From Pseudomonadota bacterium (GTDB lineage: Bacteria > Pseudomonadota > Gammaproteobacteria > Steroidobacterales > Woeseiaceae): a DNA stretch of 64,000 nt. The notes beneath the pieces were generated by a model. The model worked only from the letters and a program-made list of their open reading frames with translations, was not told where the DNA came from and searched no databases. Numbering within the stretch: position 1 is the stretch's first letter; each line of letters starts with the position of its first letter. Shown here in pieces: positions 26,724 to 35,481 of the stretch. The stretch lies in the NCBI GenBank assembly GCA_022563195.1, contig JADFNV010000007.1:35982-99981 (forward strand), written 5' to 3'. The position numbers were made by a program, and so were the translations under genes.

Positions 26724-27565
26724 TCTGAAATTCGCTGCTCGCCTGAATAAATATTAAATGTCTTGCCACGCAAGAACCCGATCAATGTCATGTTGAACTC
26801 GCGTGCAAGTTGTACGGCGAGACTCGACGGCGCACTAACTGCCGCCAACAAAGGTATATCGGCCATGAGTGTCTTTTGCATTAATTCAAAACTGGCCCTT
26901 CCAGACACGAGAAGACCCAAAGACCGCGCGGGCAAGCGCTTGTTTAACAAAAGATAACCGACCACCTTGTCGACGGCATTATGCCGTCCTACATCCTCCA
27001 TTGTCACGACTACGTCGCCTTTTGAATCAAAAACGGCGGCTGCGTGCAAGCCACCGGTCTTCTCGAACGTGTGCTGTGCTTTGCGCAGCGCATCGGGCAT
27101 GGCCGTCAATACGTTCCTGCTGAAACTCGGCCCATCGTCATCCATGGCATCGACGCCGACGATGCGTAAAGCGTCCAGCGATGTCTTGCCACATACCCCG
27201 CAGCTTGAGGTCGTATAAAAGTGTCTTTGCAAGCGGCCGAGGTCCACCTCGACGTCGGCGCCGAGATCAACGCGTACGACATTGTGGATGCCCGTGTCGG
27301 GCGCGGGTGGGCCGCAAGGCTCGATGGACAGGATGTCTTCGACCCGGTGGATGATCGATTCGCTTAGCAGGAACCCTGCAGCGAGTTCATCATCATTGCC
27401 CGGAGTGCGCATCGTGATAGAAATGCTGCGTGTCGCCCGCCCATCGGGCGTCGAATAACCCAGGCGAATTTCAAGCGGCTCTTCGACAGCAACACTGTCG
27501 GCTTGTGTTTGTTGCACGCCGTCACTGACCTTGCTGATGTCGACTGCGTGGCTGCTAACTGACAT
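26720..27565 (-). CDS. fdhD: formate dehydrogenase accessory sulfurtransferase
   Basis: 281 residues, typical of FdhD (FdsC), which delivers sulfur to the bis-MGD cofactor and is needed for activity. The conserved cysteine pair is in SSCGVCGKTSLDAL near 117-130; other family blocks are AGFLLSESII, MEDVGRHNAVDK and VSGRASFELMQK. First gene of the leftward fdhD-fdsG-fdsB operon. Confidence 0.95.
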   Translation of the reverse strand: MSVSSHAVDISKVSDGVQQTQADSVAVEEPLEIRLGYSTPDGRATRSISITMRTPGNDDELAAGFLLSESIIHRVEDILSIEPCGPPAPDTGIHNVVRVDLGADVEVDLGRLQRHFYTTSSCGVCGKTSLDALRIVGVDAMDDDGPSFSRNVLTAMPDALRKAQHTFEKTGGLHAAAVFDSKGDVVVTMEDVGRHNAVDKVVGYLLLNKRLPARSLGLLVSGRASFELMQKTLMADIPLLAAVSAPSSLAVQLAREFNMTLIGFLRGKTFNIYSGEQRISE

Positions 27566-27604
27566 GTCGTTTTCGCTGCCGGTTACCGGGCCCGTCAGTA
27601 TATA

Positions 27605-29122
27605 TCAACGCTCGTCTGTGGCTCGCTTCGATGTGCGTGGATCGGGTATGGTCAATGCGCGGCGGATCGTCGCCAGCTCGGCATCATCTGACAGGCGCAC
27701 CTCGCCGCCCTCGGCGCGCACACCGAGTTGTTCGAGTAATCGCCGGATATCCGGGAAACCGGTTGCGTCCGCATACTGCCGGTAGAGGTCCATGAATAGC
27801 GGTTCGTCCACCAGCGTATCGAATTTTCGAAACAGGTCCACGCCTGACCAGGTTCCGGCGGACGGCAGGCAGCACTGTTGCATTCGGTCGAGCACTATGT
27901 CGAGTGATTCGCCGCCGCCAGACCGACGTCGTAACTCAACATCCGCCATCAGGGCGAGAGCGGCGCCGCTCCAGTAGATCTTCATCCTGGCGCTGCGCTC
28001 ACCGTCTGCCGTCGCGGCATTGGGCGACCGGTCGGGTGCGGATTGGCGACCACGCTCGAAACCGTCAACCAGTTCCTGCCATGCGTGAATCTCTGTGTAT
28101 TGGCCTGCTCGCGCGAGCAGCAAGTTCTGGTAGTACTGGGCAAAACCCTCCGAGATCCAGCGTTGACCGCGCTGCACGTACGGCAACAACAGGTGGGAGA
28201 ATTCGTGCGTGGCGGTCCACGCGCCGTAATACTCGGACACGGGCCGCTGTTCGTTGATGAATAATTCGATCGTCTCGCCACCATCGCGGACCACGCGCCC
28301 AAAGGGTACGGCCGAATCGCCACCCCACAGACTGACGCCGACGGGAATCACGACGATCCTGGCCGATGTATTCGGAAAGCGGCCGTAGGCGAGGGCGATG
28401 ATGCCGGCGGTCTCCCGCACCCACTCTGCGACAGCCGGAGTATCGACGTCACTGCGCGAATTCAAAATGGCAATTCTCAATGCGGTGCCCGCGACGTCGA
28501 CGACGACGGTATCGAATGCGCCGAAAACGGCGATCGCGATGCCACTTTGGGGTGACGCGACAAGTCGGAAGCTGTTGTCGACATCGTTTAACGGCTGCCA
28601 TGGCACGGACACCTGGACATTATCGGGCAGGCGAAACTGTACGTGGATCTCGTCTGCGGCCGATAATCTTGGCCGCCACATCCAAAGCGTCGGTGACACC
28701 ACAATATTGGCGGGGTCCAGAATTCGGCTGAGGCGCCCGCTGTTTGCGCCTTCACGCAAGTCAACTCGATAGTGGAGGCAAGTTATTCCAGCTTTCGGCA
28801 GCACCAGACGTCGGCCGCGCGTGTCGAGTTTCTCGCCTGCATCGCAATCGTACGCAGCGTCGAGAATCTGTGGCGCGTCTTCCGAACGGGCCGAAATTTC
28901 GGTAACCGCGGTTGAAAAGCGTGCCGCCACTGTCATTTTCGACAGTGATGCATCGACGCTGATCGTGTATTGATGGCTGTCGCCCGCATGCGTGCTCGCA
29001 GCGATTAGCAGACTCGTGGCCGCTATCGTCCAGCGGCGCCGACGCAAGCCCTCGTTAATGATAATCGTTCTCAAGGTTATTGGGATCGACCCGATAAACA
29101 CCGTTATGCTGGTGTTCAGCAA
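27605..29122 (-). CDS. exported gluzincin-type (M1/M61-like) metallopeptidase
   Basis: Up to 505 residues. A signal peptide follows RRRR at 27-30 (WTIAATSLLIAASTHAG). Zinc site HEFSH at 306-310 and the third ligand in WISEGFAQYY (Glu326) give the HExxH-(15-18)-E pattern of gluzincins; the beta-rich N-terminal half resembles the M61 glycyl-aminopeptidase arrangement. A TTG at 29072-29074, closer to the signal peptide, is an alternative start to ATG 29122. Divergent from the HiPIP gene. Predicted periplasmic peptidase, substrate unknown. Confidence 0.75.
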   Translation of the reverse strand: MLNTSITVFIGSIPITLRTIIINEGLRRRRWTIAATSLLIAASTHAGDSHQYTISVDASLSKMTVAARFSTAVTEISARSEDAPQILDAAYDCDAGEKLDTRGRRLVLPKAGITCLHYRVDLREGANSGRLSRILDPANIVVSPTLWMWRPRLSAADEIHVQFRLPDNVQVSVPWQPLNDVDNSFRLVASPQSGIAIAVFGAFDTVVVDVAGTALRIAILNSRSDVDTPAVAEWVRETAGIIALAYGRFPNTSARIVVIPVGVSLWGGDSAVPFGRVVRDGGETIELFINEQRPVSEYYGAWTATHEFSHLLLPYVQRGQRWISEGFAQYYQNLLLARAGQYTEIHAWQELVDGFERGRQSAPDRSPNAATADGERSARMKIYWSGAALALMADVELRRRSGGGESLDIVLDRMQQCCLPSAGTWSGVDLFRKFDTLVDEPLFMDLYRQYADATGFPDIRRLLEQLGVRAEGGEVRLSDDAELATIRRALTIPDPRTSKRATDER

Positions 29123-29220
29123 GATCGATTACAATGGGTCGCTGAATTTGCATAATCGTTTAGAATGCCTGTTTCCGGAGACGTTCCGGCCGGGCCACAG
29201 ATATTTTTGAGGAGACTCCC

Positions 29221-29544
29221 GTGAGCAAGATTGCACGCCGCAAGTTTATCCAGTTATCAGCCGCTGCCGCTGCCGGATGCCTGGTGCACCCCGGTCGAGA
29301 GGCAATAGCGCAGGATCTGCCGCATCTGACCGAAGATGATCCGATGGCAAGTGCCATGAAGTACACGCACGATGCAAGCACGGTTGATCCGGCAACTCGC
29401 GCCAATCCGGCTCCGGATCAGATATGCGCCAACTGTGCTTTGCTGCAAGGCGATGACGGCGATGAATGGCGGCCGTGCCAGATCTTCGTCGGCAAACTCG
29501 TCAATTCAAAGGGCTGGTGCTCGGTCTGGGCGCCGAAGGCCTGA
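29221..29544 (+). CDS. high-potential iron-sulfur protein (HiPIP)
   Basis: 107 residues from GTG 29221 (AGGAGA upstream). A Tat-like signal (ARRKFIQLSAAAAAG) leads a short mature protein with four cysteines at 69, 72, 86 and 100, the C-x2-C-x13-C-x13-C spacing that holds the HiPIP [4Fe-4S] cluster, and the conserved G-W-C near the end. HiPIPs are periplasmic one-electron carriers between the bc1 complex and oxidases or photosynthetic centres. It points to a HiPIP-using respiratory chain. Confidence 0.93.
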   Translation: MSKIARRKFIQLSAAAAAGCLVHPGREAIAQDLPHLTEDDPMASAMKYTHDASTVDPATRANPAPDQICANCALLQGDDGDEWRPCQIFVGKLVNSKGWCSVWAPKA

Positions 29545-29628
29545 CTACTATTGATGTAGCTAGAATTTCGCCAAGTGTAGTATTGATGGCTCTGAACCCA
29601 TTAGTATTACCTTGGCGGAGTACAAACC

Positions 29629-30813
29629 TTGTTTGAATCGCTGCAAGCCAGTCCCGCGGATGCCATCCTGGGCCTGATTACTGAGCACCGGGACGACCCG
29701 CGCGCGGAAAAAATCGATCTTGGTGTTGGTGTGTACCGCAACGCAGACGGCGAAACGCCGATCCTCGATGTCGTCAAGGAGGCCGAGCAACGGCTGGTTG
29801 ATTCGCAAGACAGCAAAGCCTATATCAGCACGGCCGGCAATGCCTCTTTTAACGCAGCAATACAGTCGCTCGCGTTCGCGGATTCGGTTCGGGATGATCG
29901 GCTCATGACACTGCAGACGCCGGGCGGTTCGGGTTCATTGCGCGTTGCAGCGGGACTGATACTGCGCGCCACGGAAAAAGCAACGATCTGGGTCAGCGAG
30001 CCGACCTGGAATAACCATGTGCCCTTGCTTGGCGGTGCCGGGATGACGCTCAAGCCTTATCCGTATTACGACGTCGTCAATCATGTTATCCGTTTCGAGG
30101 CGATGCTCGATTCACTGCACAAGGTGCCGAAAGGCGATCTCGTTCTGTTTCACGCCTGCTGCCACAATCCGTCGGGCCTTGATCCAAGCGAGGAGCAGTG
30201 GCGCGAAATCACCGACATCGTTGTCAAGCGCGAGCTTGTGCCGTTCATCGACATGGCATATCAGGGCTTCGCCGTGGATCTCGATACAGACGCTTTCGCT
30301 GTTCGGCACATGGCGAGTGCGGTGCCCGAGCTGATCGTGTCCACATCAGCTTCCAAAAATTTCGGCCTGTATCGTGAGCGAACAGGAGCACTGTCATTTC
30401 TCGTCAGTGACATGAGCAGCCGCGACATTCTCGTCAGTCAGGCCAGTTCCTATGTGCGCACCTTGTACTCGATGCCGCCCGATCACGGTGCCGCCGTCGT
30501 CAGTTCGATTCTGTTGGACGCCGAATTGCGTGCGCGATGGACCGTCGAACTCTATGCGATGCGTGATCGGCTGCGAGACATGCGCTCGCTCTTGCACGAC
30601 GCACTGAAGGCGAAAGCGCCTGAGCACGATTTCTCTCACCTGGTACGCGCCACGGGGATGTTCTGCTTCCTCGGTGTAAACGAGCAGCAGGTCGAGCGAC
30701 TGAAAAAGGATTTCGGCGTCTATCTGGTCGACTCAAGCCGCATCAATGTGGCCGGCATTACTCCCGGCAACGTCGAATACCTGGCCGACTCAATCGCCAC
30801 CGTCTTGTCGTAG
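29629..30813 (+). CDS. aromatic/aspartate aminotransferase (class I)
   Basis: 394 residues from TTG 29629 (GGCGGAG upstream). The fold-type-I PLP lysine is Lys243 in SASKNFGLYRER, and the substrate/cofactor blocks LQTPGGSGSLR, ACCHNPSGLDP and the arginine in SSRINVAGI are those of the AspC/TyrB branch. It should move amino groups between aspartate or aromatic amino acids and 2-oxoglutarate. It lies 84 bp after HiPIP with no sign of coupling. AspC versus TyrB cannot be settled from the sequence alone. Confidence 0.93.
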   Translation: MFESLQASPADAILGLITEHRDDPRAEKIDLGVGVYRNADGETPILDVVKEAEQRLVDSQDSKAYISTAGNASFNAAIQSLAFADSVRDDRLMTLQTPGGSGSLRVAAGLILRATEKATIWVSEPTWNNHVPLLGGAGMTLKPYPYYDVVNHVIRFEAMLDSLHKVPKGDLVLFHACCHNPSGLDPSEEQWREITDIVVKRELVPFIDMAYQGFAVDLDTDAFAVRHMASAVPELIVSTSASKNFGLYRERTGALSFLVSDMSSRDILVSQASSYVRTLYSMPPDHGAAVVSSILLDAELRARWTVELYAMRDRLRDMRSLLHDALKAKAPEHDFSHLVRATGMFCFLGVNEQQVERLKKDFGVYLVDSSRINVAGITPGNVEYLADSIATVLS

Positions 30814-30962
30814 CCTGCTATTCCGACTCACATGCCCGATTACTCGAAAACGTGCACTTATATGCAGAGACGTTCCCATTGGTCGCATGACGACCAGCAG
30901 TGCCCGTTGAGAACGTCCGCTTTCGGGGCGATGGTCTTCCTCCAGTATTTCGGACCACTGAG

Positions 30963-32048
30963 TTAGGTCTCCATGGCCTCGTAGAACGCCCGGGCCCGTT
31001 CCATGTACCGGCGTTCCGCATCACGGTCGGGCTCCAAGCTCCACTCCCCAAATTGCCCCGTTGTTCCGATAAGAATCCCGTCTTCGCGGGGAATCGCCTC
31101 AGCGATGTAGTCAACTTCGGGCTGCGGCTTGAGGATTGTATATTGTCCTTTCACCGGAATCAGCTCCTCGTCCCCGAACAGGGCCCTCGCACCGATGCCC
31201 GTGCAGTTGAAGACAACGTCTTCCTCAAGCGCCAGCACGGAGGCCGCGTCCTGGAACTCTTGAGTCACGATTCGCCCGCCGCTCGCTCTTACCTCTTGAA
31301 CAAGCCTGTCCAGGAAGATGGGGGTCTCGATCAGCAGCATTCGCCGTTTTAACACCCGCTCCCACGGGAACGGATGCTCGGCCTTGCCAAGCGTCTCCAC
31401 TCGGTAGTGATCCACGACCGGGTCGGCGTCAAGCTCCTCCACGCTCTCGTCCGTGGCTTCCTCATATCCGTCGATCCACCGTACTCCGTAGCCTTGCCCG
31501 ATCCGTGACTCGTGATGCCGGAACGCTGCTCGGGCGACTCGATCGTAAACCTTGAGAAACTTGGCACTGAACGCCGGATCAGGACCCACACTAAATGTGG
31601 CGCCAGCCACGTTCGAGGTAGTGTTCGGGGGAAGGTCTTTGGCGTAAATCGTGACGGCCCATCCTCGTTCCTGAAGGAGCCGCGCTGTCGTCAGTCCCAT
31701 CACACCACATCCAATCACGGCACATCGCCGAGGAACCGTTGATGCCACTTGCTCCACTGCGAACTCACTACTACCCCAGCAGAGCGACAGCCCTGCTCCT
31801 CCGTGCCCGTAGTTGTGGATGAGCTCTTTGCCCCCGAAGGATTCCCTCTCAACCTTGAAGCCCGATCGACGGAAGGGTCGAAGACCAACCACAGTTCGCT
31901 GGACCAGGTCCCATGAGACGCGAACGGGCACGAGTTCCGATCGAGCCAGGCCACGACTGCGGCAACCGAGAACCAGACCTCCTGCAACGGCGCCCAGTCC
32001 TGAGCGTAGCAGCTCACGTCGATTTATGGATGCCGATTTCAGTCTCAC
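30963..32048 (-). CDS. circularly permuted D-amino-acid-oxidase-like flavoprotein, Tat lipoprotein
   Basis: 361 residues. Signal: NRRELLRSG followed by a lipobox LVLGC at about 25-29, so probably a Tat-exported lipoprotein. The striking point is domain order. In normal D-amino-acid/D-aspartate oxidases the FAD Rossmann motif is N-terminal and the VGxRPxR...HNYGHGG...WG block is C-terminal. Here VVGLRPFRRSGFKVERE and IHNYGHGGAGLSLCWG come first (about 52-92), the FAD motif VIGCGVMGLTTARLL second (about 109-123), and the chain ends at GTTGQFGEW and a short helix, just where the moved block would normally begin. All expected parts are present once, so this is a permutation, not a fragment. Expected to oxidise D-amino acids or a related amine; substrate unknown. 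IS30 debris lies upstream. Confidence 0.8.
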   Translation of the reverse strand: MRLKSASINRRELLRSGLGAVAGGLVLGCRSRGLARSELVPVRVSWDLVQRTVVGLRPFRRSGFKVERESFGGKELIHNYGHGGAGLSLCWGSSEFAVEQVASTVPRRCAVIGCGVMGLTTARLLQERGWAVTIYAKDLPPNTTSNVAGATFSVGPDPAFSAKFLKVYDRVARAAFRHHESRIGQGYGVRWIDGYEEATDESVEELDADPVVDHYRVETLGKAEHPFPWERVLKRRMLLIETPIFLDRLVQEVRASGGRIVTQEFQDAASVLALEEDVVFNCTGIGARALFGDEELIPVKGQYTILKPQPEVDYIAEAIPREDGILIGTTGQFGEWSLEPDRDAERRYMERARAFYEAMET

Positions 32049-32402
32049 CTGGCCCCTCCAAGTGACCGTCTACCGAATAATTATCTTGCAGAAGTGCTGC
32101 ATATCATACCGTGAAGGCAAAATCCTAAATGTCTGCTTTGGGTTGCGATTTCAACTGACCGACGCAACACCTAATCTCTAACACTAGAGAGGGGGTGTTG
32201 AAAATGAAGCAAAGACCGAGGATCTATTACTCAGATGCACAGAAAGCATTGATGTGGGCGCGCTGATAAACTGTCGCAGAGGGCGCATGGAAAATATGAT
32301 CAGCAGTAAGATAAACGCAGTCTGCGCGCTTAGCCGCAACGTCAGGCGAATATTGTCGTCGTTGATCCCGGCGCTGCCGAGAAATACACCCCTTTGCGTT
32401 GA
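32049..32402. other. gap holding an IS30 scrap
   Basis: AT-richer than its surroundings on the left side. Besides the 20-codon IS30 transposase start at 32204-32266 I see no gene. The left part should contain the leftward promoter of the flavoprotein gene. The right part up to the DUF192 stop has no recognised feature. Confidence 0.5.
32204..32266 (+). mobile_element. 5' remnant of an IS30-family transposase gene
   Basis: ATG followed by MKQRPRIYYSDAQKALMW and then an early stop. This is the highly characteristic N-terminus of a group of IS30-family transposases (MKQRxRIYYxxxQKxxMWxRW...). After W the reading breaks and no further transposase sequence follows, so the element is a truncated scar. 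A GAGGGGG ribosome site and the usual spacing are kept. Confidence 0.7.
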
Positions 32403-32933
32403 TCACTGCTGAGGTTGATGAGTACGCCCCCACATCAGGCGGCTTTTCTCGTCGATGAACAGGCGTTCCGTCGTACCGGCGTTGAGTTCCAGCACGTAGG
32501 CGATGGGTTCAACTGAGGTGATTGATTGCAATGACAGCGGTTCGGTATTTCTCGCGATCGACGAAATTCGACCGTCGCGACGGACGAACAGAATATCCAG
32601 CGATATATAGGTGTTCTTCATCCATATCGAGGCGTAATCCTCGTGGTCGTAGATGAAAAGCATGCCACTCATCGGTGGCAGCTTGCGAACAAACATCAGG
32701 CCTTGGCTGCGTTGTTGATCGCTGATAGCGATGTAAATATTGATACGATGGCAGGCGTGTGCGCTGGCCTCGATGACGAGAACGTCCTGCTCGAATGCGT
32801 CGCCTAGATCGTCGTCTGCAAGGGCGACCGCCAAGCTGAGCAGCAATATGGGTAGCGCCACAAGCATCGGGAAAAGGCCGATTATGGTAATAGGCGGGAT
32901 ATCTGTGGCGCATTTTCCCGGAATTTTCTGCAA
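32403..32933 (-). CDS. exported DUF192 protein
   Basis: 176 residues. A hydrophobic N-terminal stretch (MLVALPILLLSLAVALA, about 23-39) is a signal peptide; the internal ATG at 32867 that begins it is a possible true start. The DUF192 core follows: YIAISDQQRSQGLMF, MLFIYDHEDYASIWMKNT, then LDILFVRRDGRI and the closing YVLELNAGT. The biochemical role of this small family is not known. It is divergent from the moxR operon. Confidence 0.85.
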   Translation of the reverse strand: MQKIPGKCATDIPPITIIGLFPMLVALPILLLSLAVALADDDLGDAFEQDVLVIEASAHACHRINIYIAISDQQRSQGLMFVRKLPPMSGMLFIYDHEDYASIWMKNTYISLDILFVRRDGRISSIARNTEPLSLQSITSVEPIAYVLELNAGTTERLFIDEKSRLMWGRTHQPQQ

Positions 32934-33071
32934 TGTAACGATTCTGCCGCGGTCACAAGGGAAGCATTATTACCGAACTGGGGCTCGAATGAGAAAAAAA
33001 TGCAGCGACTGGTTGGCCTGTCCGCGCATCCTCTCTAAAATGGCACGCCGATTTTGGCACTGGAGTCATTG

Positions 33072-34040
33072 ATGAGCGTCATAGAACAATTCCAACAACT
33101 TGAGGCGCATGCGAGCTCGCTGATCATCGGTCAATCGCACCTGATCAACAGGATGATCATTGCGCTGCTCTGCGACGGTCACCTCATCGTTGAGGGAGCG
33201 CCGGGCCTTGCAAAGACACGTGCCATCAAGGTGCTTGCCGAAAGCATCGAATGCGATTTTCACCGCATTCAATTCACTCCCGACCTGTTACCAGCTGATT
33301 TGACCGGCACCGATATTTACCGGCCGCAGGAGGGCACTTTCGAATTTCGCAAGGGACCGCTGTTCCATAACCTGATCCTTGCCGACGAGATCAATCGTGC
33401 ACCGGCCAAAGTGCAGTCGGCGCTGCTCGAGGCGATGGAAGAACGACAGATCACGGTCGGCGATCGCAGCTATGGGCTCGACGACCTTTTCATGGTGATG
33501 GCGACGCAAAATCCAATCGAGCAGGAAGGCACGTACCCGTTGCCCGAAGCGCAGCTGGATCGATTCCTGCTGCACATCGAGGTTGGTTACCCGACGGTCG
33601 AGGACGAGCGTCGCATCATGGTGTTGAATCGCGACGAGGCAAAAGCCGGCGAAAGGGACGCGTTCCGACCACCCGAGTTATTGTCTGTCGCATCGATCAT
33701 GCAGGCACGTCAGGACATCCTGCGACTGCACCTCGCCAGTGAACTCGAGGAGTACATCGTCAATATCGTTGTGGCGACGCGCGACCCGGGTCGCGTAGAC
33801 AAGTCGCTCGACGGGCAAATACTTTATGGTGCCAGTCCGCGCGCGAGTATGGGTATCGATCGCGCTGCGCGAGCGCACGCCTGGCTTTCAGGCCGGGACT
33901 ATGTTGGACCCGAAGACATACAGGCAATTGCGTCGGACGTATTGCGACATCGGCTGGTCTTAAGTTTTGAGGCCGAGGCCGACGGCGTCGATGCAAACTC
34001 GATCATCGAGCGAGTTCTGGACGGCGTCGGTGTGCCGTAA
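33072..34040 (+). CDS. MoxR-family AAA+ ATPase
   Basis: 322 residues from ATG 33072 (TGGAG 6 bp upstream); the TTG at 33054 is less likely. Walker A GAPGLAKT at 42-49, Walker B LILADEINRAP near 107, sensor ATQNPIEQEGTYPLPEAQLDRF, and a C-terminal lid (LYGASPRASMGIDRAARAHA). MoxR proteins act as chaperones with VWA-domain partners, which follow in the same operon. Stop and next start overlap by one base (TAATG). Confidence 0.93.
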   Translation: MSVIEQFQQLEAHASSLIIGQSHLINRMIIALLCDGHLIVEGAPGLAKTRAIKVLAESIECDFHRIQFTPDLLPADLTGTDIYRPQEGTFEFRKGPLFHNLILADEINRAPAKVQSALLEAMEERQITVGDRSYGLDDLFMVMATQNPIEQEGTYPLPEAQLDRFLLHIEVGYPTVEDERRIMVLNRDEAKAGERDAFRPPELLSVASIMQARQDILRLHLASELEEYIVNIVVATRDPGRVDKSLDGQILYGASPRASMGIDRAARAHAWLSGRDYVGPEDIQAIASDVLRHRLVLSFEAEADGVDANSIIERVLDGVGVP

Positions 34041-34987
34041 TGGCCGCGCTCGATTACATTGCCGAATCCGTATCGCCGGTTAGCGTCAGCCAGGCTAGCC
34101 TGATCCGGCTTAATGGTCCGGCGCGTGCGATCGCACTCGACGTCTTGCGAATCAAGTCGTTGCAAACCGGCGCCTATGTCTCGCATTTTCGTGGTCGTGG
34201 CATGGAGTTCGACGAGTCACGGCCCTATCAGCCCGGCGATGATCCGCGCAGCATCGACTGGCGTGTGACCGCCAGGAGCACAACGGCGTACACGAAATTA
34301 TTTCGCGAGGAGCGTGAGCGTCCGGTACTGGTGGTCGTGGATCTGCGTTCGAATATGCATTTCGCAACCCAGGGGTGCTTCAAGTCCGTTAACGCGAGCC
34401 GCGCCGCGGCACTGCTGTCTTGGGCGGCACACCATCGCGGTGATCGGCTCGGCGGGTTGATTTTCGGCGATTCAACGCATCGCGAGCTTAGACCGAAGCT
34501 CGGTCGCCAGGCAGCGCTCCGATTTGTCCACGAGCTCGTCGGTCATCCCGACTGGGAACACCGCGAACCTACAAATGGCAATGACGAGGAGCCGCCACTA
34601 ACTCGGGCGATGGCCGCGTTGAAACGAGTAGCACGACCGGGCAGTCTGGTCGTGATATTGAGCGATTTTCTCGGCTTTTCGCGGGCCGCGAAGGCATATC
34701 TATCCGGCGTTGCACGTCACAATGAGGTGCTAGCCGTGTTTCTCAACGACCCGCTCGAACGCAAATTGCCACCGCCCGGACGCTACCGACTAGTCTCACG
34801 CGATGCTGAGCTTGCGATCGATACAGTGGCAAAAGCTGCACGTCGCGACTACAGGAACGCGTTTCTTACTCGGCGCAAGGAGCTTGAAGCCTTTTGCCAG
34901 CGTTACGGCATTCACCTGATGTCGATGTCCACGCAGGATGATCCGATCAGCAAACTACAAGCCGCACTTGGCAAAAGGACGCGTTGA
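34040..34987 (+). CDS. DUF58 protein of the MoxR/Bat operon
   Basis: 315 residues with the DUF58 signature GRGMEFDESRPYQPGDDPRSIDWRVTAR near 52-79 and a VWA-like half including VVVDLRSNMHF and VVILSDF. Regularly encoded between moxR and batA. Role inferred from the family: part of a MoxR-dependent envelope-stress or assembly system. Its TGA overlaps the TTG start of the next gene. Confidence 0.9.
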   Translation: MAALDYIAESVSPVSVSQASLIRLNGPARAIALDVLRIKSLQTGAYVSHFRGRGMEFDESRPYQPGDDPRSIDWRVTARSTTAYTKLFREERERPVLVVVDLRSNMHFATQGCFKSVNASRAAALLSWAAHHRGDRLGGLIFGDSTHRELRPKLGRQAALRFVHELVGHPDWEHREPTNGNDEEPPLTRAMAALKRVARPGSLVVILSDFLGFSRAAKAYLSGVARHNEVLAVFLNDPLERKLPPPGRYRLVSRDAELAIDTVAKAARRDYRNAFLTRRKELEAFCQRYGIHLMSMSTQDDPISKLQAALGKRTR

Positions 34988-35481
34988 CGGTGGATCCGCA
35001 GCAGATTCCTCTACGAGACTTACACCTGCCGGATGTCATTGGCTGGTGGCCGCTGGCACCGGGTTGGTGGCTCGTTATCGGCTTGGCTGCGATCGGCCTC
35101 ATACTGCTGGTCCGGCGTATGCTACGCACGCGTGCCCAGGGCGCCGCAAGACGTCACGCGCTCAGGCAGCTCAACGGCCTGCTGGCCGATTACGAGCGAC
35201 ATCACGATGTTGTGGCGTTCGGCGCACAAATGTCCGGGCTGCTACGTCGCACCATGCTCGCCTACGCGCCGCGCCAGGAGGTTGCAGGCCTTACGGGCGA
35301 CGAGTGGCTTGCCTGGCTCGATCGCGATCTGGAAGTACCTCAATTCGTCAACGGACCCGGGCGAGCACTGCTTGCATTGCCGTATCGCGATGCAGATACT
35401 GACAGTGCGACTGCGGACATATACCGGCTGGTCACCGCTGTGCGCCAACGTGTTGCGACGCCGGTCAGGGGTAAGCACTGA
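34984..35481 (+). CDS. DUF4381 membrane protein
   Basis: 165 residues from TTG 34984 (TTGA overlap). Starts with the family-typical PLRDLHLP-like segment (IPLRDLHLPDVIGWWPLAPGW, about 8-28), one membrane helix (WLVIGLAAIGLILLV) and a cytoplasmic helical domain ending in LTGDEWLAWLD. DUF4381 proteins occur only within such Bat operons and have no assigned activity. It overlaps batA by one base (TGATG). Confidence 0.88.
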   Translation: MTVDPQQIPLRDLHLPDVIGWWPLAPGWWLVIGLAAIGLILLVRRMLRTRAQGAARRHALRQLNGLLADYERHHDVVAFGAQMSGLLRRTMLAYAPRQEVAGLTGDEWLAWLDRDLEVPQFVNGPGRALLALPYRDADTDSATADIYRLVTAVRQRVATPVRGKH

